Source: Burkholderiaceae bacterium
GTDB lineage: Bacteria; Pseudomonadota; Gammaproteobacteria; Burkholderiales; Burkholderiaceae_F
NCBI GenBank assembly: GCA_013696665.1
Contig: JACCYC010000233.1
Location: forward strand, 1-30,980
Direction of reading: 5' to 3'
Length of the DNA stretch: 30,980 bases
This document shows positions 6,485-15,021 of this stretch, one piece after another. The notes beneath the pieces were generated by a model, which ran no database searches, was not told where the DNA came from, and saw only the letters and a program-made list of their open reading frames with translations. Numbering within the stretch: the first letter of the stretch is position 1; every line of letters begins with the position of its first letter. The translations under genes were made by a program, and so were the position numbers.

Positions 6485-8299
6485 GTGTCCGCAGTCATCA
6501 GCGTGGACCGTCGCCGGGAATTCCTGGTGGGAAGCGGCGTCACGCGCGGGATTGCTGTAGGCCGGGCCCACCTGCTAGCGCCGTCGGAGCTCGACGTTCG
6601 TCAGTACACGATCGAGCGGCGCGATGCCGTGCATGAAATCGGGCGCCTGACGACTGCGTTCAATGTAGTGCGTGAAGAGCTTGACGAATTAAAGGCGGGT
6701 ATTGCGCCGGGCGCGCCGAGCGAGGTGCTTGCCTTTCTCGATTTGCATCGCCTGATACTTGCCGACGCATTGCTCACCGACGCACCGCGCGATCTGATTC
6801 GCGGACGGCTGATCAACGCCGAATGGGCGCTGACGATTCAGCTCGAAGAGCTCGTCAAGCAATTTGATGCCATCGATGATGAATATCTGCGCGAGCGTTC
6901 GACCGATGTGCGGCAGGTCGTCGAGCGTGTGATCAACGCGCTGGCAGGAGGTCGCCCAACGCGAGTGGCGATTACCAAACCGCTGGCGCTCGGAGAGCGG
7001 CTGATCCTGATCGCAGAGGATCTTGCGCCGGCCGATGTACTGCACCTGCGCGGCCGGGCCGACGTCGACCTGGCCGGATTCGTGACCGAGCTTGGTGGTC
7101 CGACCTCACACACGGCGATTCTCGCGCGCAGCCTCGGGTTGCCGGCAGTCGTGGGTGCCGAGCGTGCTCGCAGCATCATTCAAGAGGGCGATCTCGTTGT
7201 CATCGATGCCGATTTCGATGCGGTGATCGTCAATCCGAGCGATGACGAACTCAAAGCGTTCGGCCGACGCGTACGCGACGAAGGCGAGCATCGCATCCAG
7301 TTGCGCAAGCTCAAAGGCCGCATGTCGCGCACCAAGGACGCGATTGCGATCGAGCTGCTGGCCAACATCGAGCTGCCTGAGGACGCCCGCGACGCGCTCG
7401 AAGCGGGCGCCGACGGAATCGGCTTGTTTCGTTCCGAGTTTCTTTTCATGGACCGCGACGAACTGCCAAGCGAGGACGAGCAGTACGCGGCATATGCAAC
7501 CGTCGCGCGTGTGATGAAAGGCAAGCCGGTCGTCATTCGCACGCTCGACATCGGGGCCGACAAGGTGCTCAACGAGACGGCGCGCGAGAGCCTTGGCATG
7601 GGTCGCGGCGCACCGCGCCCCGAGTCCAATCCCGCGCTGGGTCTGCGCGCGATTCGTTATTGCCTCGCTTATCCGGAATTGTTTTTGACTCAGCTGCGTG
7701 CCATTTTGCGCGCGTCCGAAGTGGGCACCGTACGGATTCTGATCCCGATGCTTGCCCACATGCATGAAGTGGAGCAGGCGCTGAGCTTCGTTGCTCGTGC
7801 CAAGGAGCAACTGCGCGAACGTAAGCAAAAGTTCGACGGCCGAATTCAAATTGGCGGCATGGTCGAGGTACCGGCTGCCGCGTTATCCGTCCCGCAATTT
7901 GTCGGGCGTTTGAAATTTCTATCTATCGGAACCAACGATCTGATTCAGTACACGCTGGCGATTGATCGCGCCGATTCAAGTGTCGCGCATTTGTACGACC
8001 ATCTGCATCCCGCAGTGCTGCGCCTGATCTCGCAAACGATCAAGGGATGCATCAAGGCCCGAGTGCCGGTGTCCGTCTGCGGTGAGCTGGCCGGTGAACT
8101 CGAGATGACCGAGCTTCTTCTCGGCATGGGACTGCGCCAGTTTTCGATGCATCCGTCGCAGATCCTGCTGGTCAAGGAAAGACTGTTTGAGCTCTCGACC
8201 AAGGATGCGGCGCGCCTCGCCGCACGTGTGCTGCGCGAATCAGACCCGACAAAAATCAAGGCGGCGTTAGTGCGCGCGAGCCGTTCTAAATCTGCCTAA
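6485..8299 (+). CDS. ptsI: Phosphoenolpyruvate-protein phosphotransferase (PTS Enzyme I)
   Basis: Transfers phosphate from phosphoenolpyruvate to HPr. With GTG 6485 (AGGGG four bases upstream) the protein has 604 residues. The frame is open earlier, but an earlier start would overlap ptsH. The N-terminal HPr-binding and swivelling domain carries the active-site His209 in GGPTSHTAIL. The C-terminal PEP-binding barrel has GLFRSEFLFMDRDELPSEDEQY and the VSVCGELAGE cysteine segment. The first dozen residues are an extension relative to E. coli EI. This is the last gene of the gshA-gshB-EIIA-HPr-EI run. Confidence 0.96.
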   Translation: MSAVISVDRRREFLVGSGVTRGIAVGRAHLLAPSELDVRQYTIERRDAVHEIGRLTTAFNVVREELDELKAGIAPGAPSEVLAFLDLHRLILADALLTDAPRDLIRGRLINAEWALTIQLEELVKQFDAIDDEYLRERSTDVRQVVERVINALAGGRPTRVAITKPLALGERLILIAEDLAPADVLHLRGRADVDLAGFVTELGGPTSHTAILARSLGLPAVVGAERARSIIQEGDLVVIDADFDAVIVNPSDDELKAFGRRVRDEGEHRIQLRKLKGRMSRTKDAIAIELLANIELPEDARDALEAGADGIGLFRSEFLFMDRDELPSEDEQYAAYATVARVMKGKPVVIRTLDIGADKVLNETARESLGMGRGAPRPESNPALGLRAIRYCLAYPELFLTQLRAILRASEVGTVRILIPMLAHMHEVEQALSFVARAKEQLRERKQKFDGRIQIGGMVEVPAAALSVPQFVGRLKFLSIGTNDLIQYTLAIDRADSSVAHLYDHLHPAVLRLISQTIKGCIKARVPVSVCGELAGELEMTELLLGMGLRQFSMHPSQILLVKERLFELSTKDAARLAARVLRESDPTKIKAALVRASRSKSA

Positions 8300-8320
8300 G
8301 CTTTCTATGCTGCGCGCCAG

Positions 8321-8335
8321 TGCCCGGCCCGGGCA
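8321..8335. terminator. GC-rich inverted repeat between convergent genes (weak terminator candidate)
   Basis: TGCCCGGCCCGGGCA can fold as a five-base stem with a five-base loop. It sits between the ptsI stop and the stop of the convergent isomerase gene, where a bidirectional terminator would be expected. No T-tract follows on either strand, so it is not a standard intrinsic terminator. Confidence 0.3.
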
Positions 8336-8338
8336 TGG

Positions 8339-8944
8339 TCAGAACGGACCCTTTTCAAGCCAGCGCTCGACCTGCGGCAGCCGATCGTTGCCCCAGAAGA
8401 GCTCGCCATCGACAACGATCGCGGGCGCGCCGAAAACGCCCGCCGCAATCGCCTGATCCACCTCCGATTTAAGGCGCTCCTTGGTTTCGAGCTGCTGCAC
8501 GCCTGCCGCAAACTCGTCCGGGTCGATGCCAACTTCGCGTGCGATATCGCCGACAACGGCTGCATCCGAAATGTTGCGATCATCGACAAAGAATGCGCGG
8601 TAGATCGCGTGTATGAACGGCACCGCAAGCTTTGGCTGGTGTTGCTGCAGCCACACCACGCCGCGCTTGGCAGCCAGGCTTGCAATCGGAAAGCGGCTCG
8701 GGTGCTGATAAGGCACGCCGGCGCAATGCGCGGAGCGTGCAAAGTCGCGCACCGAGTAGCGCGCCTTGGGCGCATAGAGCTCGGTCAGCGGGGCGCTACC
8801 CGCAACCTTGAACACGGCACCCAGCAATATGGGCTTGTATTGCACCGTTCTTGCGAAGCGCGCGGCGAGATCTTCAATCTGCTCAGACGCGATGTAGGAA
8901 TACGGCGACGAGAAGTCGAAGTAGAACTCGATTGGCGTGGGCAT
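8339..8944 (-). CDS. 2-hydroxychromene-2-carboxylate isomerase family protein (DsbA/GST-kappa fold)
   Basis: A 201-residue thioredoxin-fold protein. The N-terminus IEFYFDFSSPYSYIASEQIE is diagnostic of the NahD/GST-kappa group, with the SSPYSY serine that positions glutathione. VFGAPAIVVDGELFWGNDRL near the end supplies the cis-proline loop and the conserved WGNDRL. Characterised members isomerise 2-hydroxychromene-2-carboxylate in naphthalene breakdown using glutathione. No naphthalene genes are present here, so the true substrate is unknown. It is the last gene of the minus-strand series and converges on ptsI. Confidence 0.88.
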   Translation of the reverse strand: MPTPIEFYFDFSSPYSYIASEQIEDLAARFARTVQYKPILLGAVFKVAGSAPLTELYAPKARYSVRDFARSAHCAGVPYQHPSRFPIASLAAKRGVVWLQQHQPKLAVPFIHAIYRAFFVDDRNISDAAVVGDIAREVGIDPDEFAAGVQQLETKERLKSEVDQAIAAGVFGAPAIVVDGELFWGNDRLPQVERWLEKGPF

Positions 8945-8959
8945 CTTTAGCGTTTTACG

Positions 8960-9727
8960 TTAGTTGATGGTTGCGTAATGCATGCGGGTGCGATACATCA
9001 TCTGGACTTTGCCTTGCCTGGCGTGCCCGTCGAACAGCTCGTTCAAAGCCTGCAGCATCGCCGGGTATTGAGCTTCTTGCGGCGTCGGCAGATAGGAAGC
9101 GGAAGCGGCAAGTGCAAGCAGGTCATCGCGCTCGAGCTCGCGCGGGTTGTCGAATGTGGCGACCTTGGGCACCGCAGGAGCAAAGAACTGCGCAATTGCT
9201 TTCTCGTCGACGTGCCGATGAATCAGCTTCGCGTAATCGGCTCCATGCGCGCGCAGCAGTGCTTCATAGCCCGCGAGAAAAGCGCTGCCGGTTGACTGGC
9301 GATCATTCCAGATCAACGCTGCCGCGCCGCCTGGCCGCGCAATGCGTCGCGCTTCGTGTGCGGCCCGTGCGACGTCGAACCAGTGAAACGCCTGCCCGGC
9401 GATTACCAGATCGGCAATGGCGTCCGGAAGCGAGGTGTCTTCCGCTGTACCGCCGACACTGCGATAACCGGCAAACGTGCTCAGCTGTTGGTCGCCCGCT
9501 TCGCGCATCGCTGCGTTTGGCTCGACGCCTATCACCCTGTAACCCCCTTGCAGAAATGGTTCGGCCGATAACCCGGTACCAACGCCGATGTCGGCCACCG
9601 TCATGCCGGACTTCAGCACGCCTTCGCGTTCGAGATGCTCAACGATGGCCGCTGGATACGACGGACGGCCCCGCACGTAAGCATCGGCGCGGTCGGTGAA
9701 GCGCTCCGTTGCCGACACATTCGTCAT
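8960..9727 (-). CDS. Class I SAM-dependent methyltransferase
   Basis: A 255-residue protein with a Rossmann methyltransferase fold. Motif I is VADIGVGTGLSAEPFL, followed by the acidic adenosine-binding VIGVEPNAAM strand and, later, the AGQAFHWFD segment common in UbiE/Methyltransf_11-like enzymes. I chose ATG 9727 because RFTDRADAYVRGRPSYP soon after it is the usual start of this group. The frame extends to 9793, but that would overlap the upstream gene. The substrate cannot be told from sequence. Confidence 0.85.
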   Translation of the reverse strand: MTNVSATERFTDRADAYVRGRPSYPAAIVEHLEREGVLKSGMTVADIGVGTGLSAEPFLQGGYRVIGVEPNAAMREAGDQQLSTFAGYRSVGGTAEDTSLPDAIADLVIAGQAFHWFDVARAAHEARRIARPGGAAALIWNDRQSTGSAFLAGYEALLRAHGADYAKLIHRHVDEKAIAQFFAPAVPKVATFDNPRELERDDLLALAASASYLPTPQEAQYPAMLQALNELFDGHARQGKVQMMYRTRMHYATIN

Positions 9728-9773
9728 GAGCTTGTTGGTTATCGAATTACAACTGTGACGGGGCTCGTCAGGA

Positions 9774-10223
9774 TTACTTCGCCAGCTTGCCACTGCTGCG
9801 GTAGGAGAGCCACGTGACCCGGCGTTTCAGCACGATCCCCACGATCGCGCCGCTGACCAGCACCGCCAGCACCAACGGACCGCCGCCGATAGCTGCAGTC
9901 AGCAAAGCAACATCGCGTACGCATCCGAGCACCCTATACCCCGGGCACCATAGCGTGCTGATGTAAGTCACGACCGCAAGCCAGGTCAGCAACGCGACGG
10001 TCAACGCGCGCGACAGCGACTGCGTGATGCCTTTGATATCGCTTGAAGCCCGCCGATACAAAAACAACGCAAACAGCATTGCAAACAAGCCGGGAACGAT
10101 GATGAACACCCAAACGGGCACGCCGACTTCCGCCGCGAAGTTCCGCATCACAACTTCAACCGCACCGGCTGCAAGCCAGTTGCAGATTCCAAATACAAGC
10201 ATCGCAAATACCGCTACAGGCAT
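9774..10223 (-). CDS. Hypothetical four-helix membrane protein
   Basis: A 149-residue protein with about four hydrophobic spans: residues 1-22, 38-57, 72-92 and 105-130. A basic loop (YRRAS) follows the second span and a basic tail ends the protein. Two cysteines lie in the short loop between spans three and four (WCPGYRVLGC). I do not recognise the family. It lies 19 bases after the RidA-like gene and 46 bases before the methyltransferase, in the same direction, so it is probably part of the same transcript. Codon usage looks like that of its neighbours. Confidence 0.7.
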   Translation of the reverse strand: MPVAVFAMLVFGICNWLAAGAVEVVMRNFAAEVGVPVWVFIIVPGLFAMLFALFLYRRASSDIKGITQSLSRALTVALLTWLAVVTYISTLWCPGYRVLGCVRDVALLTAAIGGGPLVLAVLVSGAIVGIVLKRRVTWLSYRSSGKLAK

Positions 10224-10242
10224 GCTGGATCTCGCTTAGCGC

Positions 10243-10641
10243 TCACGCTTCAAGGCGGGCGGTCACTTCGATTTCAATTTTCATGCGCGGGTCGATCAGA
10301 CTGCACACGATCGCCGTCGCAGCAGGACGGGCGCGCGCGAAATACTGGCCGAAAACAGGTGCCAGCGTGTCGAACGAGCTGCGGTCGGTCAGGTAGTAAT
10401 GAACGCGGACGACGTCATCGAGCGTGCAACCGGCCTCGACCAGCGCCGCGATAATGTTTCGAAAACACTGATGCGTCTGCGCGCAGACGTCGTCGTCGAT
10501 CGTCATTGCGGCGTAGTCGAAGCCCGTCGTCCCGGAAACATGCACGAACCGGTCGTCGATCACGGCGCGGCTGTAGCCAGCAATCGCCTCAAAAGACGAG
10601 CCCGACGAAATCCGGCGTCGTTGATCTACACCCGCTACCAC
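10243..10641 (-). CDS. RidA/YjgF-family protein lacking the catalytic arginine
   Basis: A 132-residue protein of the RidA (YjgF/YER057c/UK114) family. It has the trimer-forming VHVSGTTGFD strand, the CFRNIIAALVEAGCTLDDVVRVHYYLTD helix-strand unit and the C-terminal IEIEVTA. In active RidA enamine/imine deaminases the C-terminal region reads PAR(S/T), with Arg105 binding the substrate carboxylate. Here the matching place reads RPAATAIVC, with Ala in that position. This puts it with Rid subgroups not expected to have the usual deaminase activity. The GTG start overlaps the end of the upstream dehydrogenase gene by seven bases, so the two are coupled. Confidence 0.88.
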   Translation of the reverse strand: MVAGVDQRRRISSGSSFEAIAGYSRAVIDDRFVHVSGTTGFDYAAMTIDDDVCAQTHQCFRNIIAALVEAGCTLDDVVRVHYYLTDRSSFDTLAPVFGQYFARARPAATAIVCSLIDPRMKIEIEVTARLEA

Positions 10642-11309
10642 GACAGCTGCTCGCCGTTGTAGTTGATGAACTTTCCGTTGGAAGAGTCGTTGGCCGCTGC
10701 GAGGATCCGCCGCATCCCCGACACGCTTGACTGCACATCGATGTCAGCACTGCCGCCACCCATGTCGGTCCGCACCCAGCCGGGATGAAAGGCAATGCAG
10801 GTGACGCCCTGCGGCCCGAGTTCCAGGCTCGCGGCTTTCAGCGCGGAATTGAGCGCCGCCTTGCTTGCGCGGTACAGCCAGCTTGCGGTACTGGTCATCA
10901 GAGAAACCGAGCCCATTTTGCTCGAAACCACTGCGAGCTTGCCACGTGCCGCAATCAGCGCAGGAGACAGTGCGGGGATCAGCTGCATCGGCGCCCGCAC
11001 ATTGGTATGCATCACGGCGTCAAAATCGAGCCCACCTGGCGCGCGAAGCGCGCTGCCGCGCGGTCCCGCCACGCCGGCATTGATGATCGCAATATCGATC
11101 GTTTCGCTCGCCATCGTCTCACCGAACTCGACCACTGCGCCCTCGTCGAGCATATCCAGCACGATCGGCTTCGCGCCAAGCGCCCGCAACGTTTCCCCTG
11201 CTTCAGGTTTGCGATGGGTTGCAATAATGCGATGACCCTCGGCGGCGTATTGCCGCGCGAACTCCATCCCGATTCCGCGCGAAGCACCAAGGATCAGCAC
11301 TGTCGCCAT
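10635..11309 (-). CDS. Short-chain dehydrogenase/reductase (SDR)
   Basis: A 224-residue classical SDR. The NAD(P)-binding motif is GASRGIG at about residues 8-14. NAGVA follows the fourth strand, and the catalytic Tyr-Lys is in YRASKAALN. ATG 11309 has GTGGAG about eight bases upstream and is preferred over GTG 11318. The length is slightly short for classical SDRs (about 250). Related bacterial proteins are annotated only as SDR oxidoreductases. Its end overlaps the RidA-like gene. The substrate is unknown. Confidence 0.9.
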   Translation of the reverse strand: MATVLILGASRGIGMEFARQYAAEGHRIIATHRKPEAGETLRALGAKPIVLDMLDEGAVVEFGETMASETIDIAIINAGVAGPRGSALRAPGGLDFDAVMHTNVRAPMQLIPALSPALIAARGKLAVVSSKMGSVSLMTSTASWLYRASKAALNSALKAASLELGPQGVTCIAFHPGWVRTDMGGGSADIDVQSSVSGMRRILAAANDSSNGKFINYNGEQLSW

Positions 11310-11340
11310 GTCTAGCACTCCACTTGTAAATGGTGCATGC

Positions 11341-12522
11341 TCAGGTCAGCTCGATCGCCATTGCGGTGGCTTCTCCACCGCCGATGCACAACGCCGCGAT
11401 ACCGCGTTTGCCGCCCGTTTTTCTAAGCGCACCCAGCAGAGTTGTGACAATTCGCGCGCCCGATGCACCGATGGGGTGCCCCAGCGCGCAGGCGCCGCCG
11501 TGAACGTTGACTCTCTGATGCGGTAGCTTCAGCTCGTGCATCGCCGCCAGCGTGACCGCGGCGAACGCTTCATTGATTTCCCACAGATCGACATCAGTGG
11601 CCGCCCAACCGGTCTTTTTCAGCAACTTGTCGATCGCTCCAATGGGCGCCGTAGCAAACCATTCGGGCGCGGCGGCATGAACCGAATGTGCAACGACGCG
11701 CGCGATCGGTTTCGCTGCGCCGTTTTCTGCGGTCGAGTTGCGCATCAATACCAGCGCCGACGCGCCGTCCGAGATCGATGATGCATTGGCTGCAGTAATT
11801 GTGCCGTCCTTCTTGAAGGCTGCCTTCAGTCCGCGAATCTTGTCGAGCTTCGCCTTGAACGGCTGCTCATCCCGGCTCACCTGCAGATCTGCTCCTTTGT
11901 TTGAAACCGTCACCGGAGCGATCTCCCAGGCAAAGCTCCCATCGGAATTGGCTTTAATAGCGCGTTCGGTGGAGGCGATGGCAAAGTCGTCCTGTTGCTC
12001 GCGCGTAAAGCAATACTTTGCAACGCAGTCTTCGGCGAAGACCCCCATCGCCTTGCCGCGCTGGTACGCATCCTCAAGCCCGTCGAGCGCCATGTGGTCG
12101 AACATCGTGGACGCGCCGTAGCGATACCCCTTGCGCGAGTTAACCAGCAAGTGCGGCGCGTTGGTCATGCTCTCCATGCCTCCCGCCACGATAACGTCGG
12201 CGCTGCCCGCAACCAGCATGTCGTGCGCAAACATCATCGCGCGCATTCCGGACCCACACATCTTGGACAGCGTCACCGCGCCCACCGAATCAGGCAGCCC
12301 GGCGCCCAGCACCGCTTGACGTGCCGGTGCCTGACCCTGGCCCGCCATCAGGCAGCAGCCCATCAGCGCCTCGTCGACTGCATCGCCGGCTATGCCCGCG
12401 CGCTCCACCGCCGCTTTGATCGCTACCGCGCCGAGCTGATGCGCTTGAAGCGAGGCGAAATCCCCGAGCAGCCCGCCAATGGGAGTGCGGGCGGCCGACA
12501 CGATGACGATGGGGTCGTTCAT
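11341..12522 (-). CDS. Acetyl-CoA C-acetyltransferase (thiolase)
   Basis: A 393-residue biosynthetic-type thiolase, interconverting two acetyl-CoA with acetoacetyl-CoA and CoA. All catalytic residues are present at the standard positions: Cys89 in LSKMCGSGMRA, His349 in CALGHPIGASGAR, and Cys379 in ALCIGGGEATA. The N-terminus VIVSAARTPIGG is typical. It lies 14 bases downstream of aceK in the same direction. It may feed polyhydroxybutyrate synthesis or finish leucine and ketone-body breakdown; the context favours breakdown because isovaleryl-CoA dehydrogenase is upstream. Confidence 0.95.
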   Translation of the reverse strand: MNDPIVIVSAARTPIGGLLGDFASLQAHQLGAVAIKAAVERAGIAGDAVDEALMGCCLMAGQGQAPARQAVLGAGLPDSVGAVTLSKMCGSGMRAMMFAHDMLVAGSADVIVAGGMESMTNAPHLLVNSRKGYRYGASTMFDHMALDGLEDAYQRGKAMGVFAEDCVAKYCFTREQQDDFAIASTERAIKANSDGSFAWEIAPVTVSNKGADLQVSRDEQPFKAKLDKIRGLKAAFKKDGTITAANASSISDGASALVLMRNSTAENGAAKPIARVVAHSVHAAAPEWFATAPIGAIDKLLKKTGWAATDVDLWEINEAFAAVTLAAMHELKLPHQRVNVHGGACALGHPIGASGARIVTTLLGALRKTGGKRGIAALCIGGGEATAMAIELT

Positions 12523-12536
12523 GGTTTTCTACCTGA

Positions 12537-14372
12537 TCAGGTGATCGACGCGGCTTGCCGCGTTACCGGGGCTGGAAAGCGGACGTCGAATCGTAATGCC
12601 TGCGCGTATGGAAAAACGCTCTCCAGCTGGCCGGCCTCAATTCGTTGCTTGCGTGCATTCCAGAATGCCGGCGTCAGCAAGTCTGCATGGTGTCGATTAA
12701 ACGCTGCGCGGATGCGATCATCCGCCAGTAAAAATGCGCCCCATTTTTCTGGAAACATGTCATGCGGGCCGACCGAGTACCAGGCTTCGCTCGACATTTC
12801 GTCTTCGTCGTTGCGAGCCTCCGGCACGTAGCGGAATTGGCATGCCGTCATGTACTCGATCTCGTCGTAGTCGTAAAACACGACGCGATCGAGGCGCGTG
12901 ACACCAAAATTCTTGTACAGCATGTCGCCTGGGAAAATATCGGCGGCGGCTAATTCCTTGATCGCATTGCCGTACTCGAACATCGCATGCTCGAGCTCCG
13001 CATCGGTGGCATGCATCAGGTAAATATTGAGCGGCGTCAAGCGGCGCTCGATGTAGACATGCTGGATCAGCACGGTTTCATTGTCGACCTCAACGGTGCT
13101 CGAGCAATCTGCGAGCAGCTCGCGCAGCAGCGACGCGGAAAAGCGCGAGCGCGGCAGCGTGACCTGCGAGTACTCCCACGTGTCTGCCATGCGTCCGACC
13201 CTGTCGTGCAGCTTGACCAGCTGATACTTGCCCATCACCTGCGCGCGATCAGTGTCCTTGGGGTGCGGGATCACATCCCTGATCAGCTTGAATACGTACG
13301 GGTACGACGGCAGCGTGAATACCACCATCACCAGACCCTTGATGCCCGGTGCCGTGACGAATCGATCGTTGGAATGTTTTAGGTGATGCAGGAAGTCGCG
13401 GTAAAAAAGTGTCTTGCCCTGTTTTGCGAGACCCACGCTGGTGTAGATCTCGGAGCTCGGCTTGCCCGGCAGGATCGAGCGCAGAAAATCGACATAGGCT
13501 GCAGGCGCTTCCATGTCGACCAGGAAGTACGCGTGCGTAAATGAGAAGAGCACGGCCATCAGGTCGTGCGTGAACAAGGCCGTGTCCATATAAACCGAGC
13601 CGCGGGCGTTGCGCAGGATCGGCACGGCAACCGGCGTAATGCGTGTGCCGTTTATAACGCGGCCGACGATATACGCGCCCTTGTTGCGGAAAAACAGGTT
13701 CGATAGAACCTGAATTTGAAAATCCGGCTCGATGTGCCACGGTCGGTTGAACGCAACGCCGTTGCGATGCGCATCGATCACCGCCCGCACCACGCGCGAG
13801 ATGTCGCGCTCGACGTCATCCCACGGGCACGCCAAACCGAAGTCAATGATGATCCTGCGCAGGACGCGTTTCAAGCCGTCCGCTGCAGGGTAGTAGCTGC
13901 GGTAGGACGGCGGGTCCGAATCCATGTACTCGGTCGCAACGCCGGGACGCACGAAGATAAACCGGTTGTGAAAATAGTCGCGATGCAGAAGCTTGGTACA
14001 GACGGAGTTGAAGAAAGTCTCGGCGCATTCAGGCTGCCGATGCTCGGCAAGCAGGCTCACAAAATTCTGCTTGGCCGCCTGCCAGAGTCCGTCTCGCTCG
14101 CCTTCTGTCAATGAGTCGAGATCGAAGTCGCGCTCGATAATCGTCACCGCTTCGACGACTCGAAGATCATAAAAGTCGATTCTCTCCCGCGCGCGCTGGC
14201 GCAGTGCCTTCCAGTCACCGTTTTCAAACAGGGCTTTCGCCTGCTGCGCCACGTATCGGAATCGACGATAGTGATTGTCAAATCCATCCAGGATCGAGCG
14301 CGCGATCGCCGCCGGCGATGGCATTGAACGATCAAACTTGATCGCCTCGAGCGCGCCTTCGCTAGAATTCAC
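12537..14372 (-). CDS. aceK: Isocitrate dehydrogenase kinase/phosphatase
   Basis: The bifunctional enzyme that phosphorylates and dephosphorylates isocitrate dehydrogenase, switching flux between the TCA cycle and the glyoxylate bypass. The 611-residue length and several stretches are characteristic: FDNHYRRFRYVAQQAK near the N-terminus, HRDYFHNRFIFVRP, the IKGLVMVVFTLPSYPYVFKLIRD strand of the kinase ATP site, and DRVVFYDYDEIEYMT in the active-site region. The start is GTG 14372, four bases after the stop of the upstream exporter gene. An internal ATG about 16 codons in is possible. No isocitrate lyase or malate synthase gene is in the window. Confidence 0.96.
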   Translation of the reverse strand: MNSSEGALEAIKFDRSMPSPAAIARSILDGFDNHYRRFRYVAQQAKALFENGDWKALRQRARERIDFYDLRVVEAVTIIERDFDLDSLTEGERDGLWQAAKQNFVSLLAEHRQPECAETFFNSVCTKLLHRDYFHNRFIFVRPGVATEYMDSDPPSYRSYYPAADGLKRVLRRIIIDFGLACPWDDVERDISRVVRAVIDAHRNGVAFNRPWHIEPDFQIQVLSNLFFRNKGAYIVGRVINGTRITPVAVPILRNARGSVYMDTALFTHDLMAVLFSFTHAYFLVDMEAPAAYVDFLRSILPGKPSSEIYTSVGLAKQGKTLFYRDFLHHLKHSNDRFVTAPGIKGLVMVVFTLPSYPYVFKLIRDVIPHPKDTDRAQVMGKYQLVKLHDRVGRMADTWEYSQVTLPRSRFSASLLRELLADCSSTVEVDNETVLIQHVYIERRLTPLNIYLMHATDAELEHAMFEYGNAIKELAAADIFPGDMLYKNFGVTRLDRVVFYDYDEIEYMTACQFRYVPEARNDEDEMSSEAWYSVGPHDMFPEKWGAFLLADDRIRAAFNRHHADLLTPAFWNARKQRIEAGQLESVFPYAQALRFDVRFPAPVTRQAASIT

Positions 14373-14376
14373 TGCT

Positions 14377-15021
14377 CTAATTCGCGCTATGGCGTGGCGT
14401 CAACGCGAGCCACACTGCAAGCACGCCGAAGGCGCTGCCCAGAAACCAACGCTGCAGTTGCAGCCATAAAGGCCGGCGCGCAAACCACGCCGCCAGCAGG
14501 CCCGCGACAGTCACCAGTGAAATGTCCATCAACGCGGCGGTACTGACCTGGATTGCAGCAAGCAACAGACTCTGTTGCAGCACAGGGCCACTGGCTGGAT
14601 CGACAAATTGCGGGAACAGCGACAGATAGAACACCGCAACTTTCGGATTCACCACCGCAGCGACAAACGCCTGACGCAGCAAAACACGATCGCGCACCGG
14701 TTCGAGCGGTTGCGGTGCGAACGTGAAGCCCGCACCGCGAACGGTCGCATAGGCCAGCCACAGCAAATAGGCGGCGCCGGCCAGCTTGATGGCGTCGAAT
14801 GCGAAGGGCACGGCGAGCAGCACGACCGTAAGCCCGAAAGCCGCAAAAATGGCATGCATCGAAAGCCCGGCAGCCACCCCGAACATCGAGAAGTAACCGG
14901 CGCGGCGCCCCTGCGTCAGCGTGCGCGAAATCAGATACAGCCATACCGGTCCCGGGGTCGCGGCGAGCATCAGCGATGCGAGGGTGAAAAGAGCCAGTTT
15001 GTCAGTCGTCAGGCCCAACAT
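14377..15021 (-). CDS. LysE/RhtB-family exporter
   Basis: A 214-residue inner-membrane protein with about six hydrophobic spans. The first, ending LMLAATPGPVWLYLISRTLTQGRRAG, holds the family's conserved (T)PGP motif. The middle has VNPKVAVFYLSLFPQFVDP, the second signature, and the length is standard. Members export amino acids such as lysine, threonine or homoserine lactone; the substrate here is unknown. ATG 15021 has AAAGGA about nine bases upstream and overlaps the end of the ASCH-GNAT gene by 20 bases. That overlap suggests coupling. Confidence 0.9.
   Translation of the reverse strand: MLGLTTDKLALFTLASLMLAATPGPVWLYLISRTLTQGRRAGYFSMFGVAAGLSMHAIFAAFGLTVVLLAVPFAFDAIKLAGAAYLLWLAYATVRGAGFTFAPQPLEPVRDRVLLRQAFVAAVVNPKVAVFYLSLFPQFVDPASGPVLQQSLLLAAIQVSTAALMDISLVTVAGLLAAWFARRPLWLQLQRWFLGSAFGVLAVWLALTPRHSAN

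Noticed and set aside
8339..8944. Naphthalene degradation locus suggested by the NahD-like isomerase
   Set aside because: No ring dioxygenase, dihydrodiol dehydrogenase or aldolase genes are nearby, and the family is broadly distributed.
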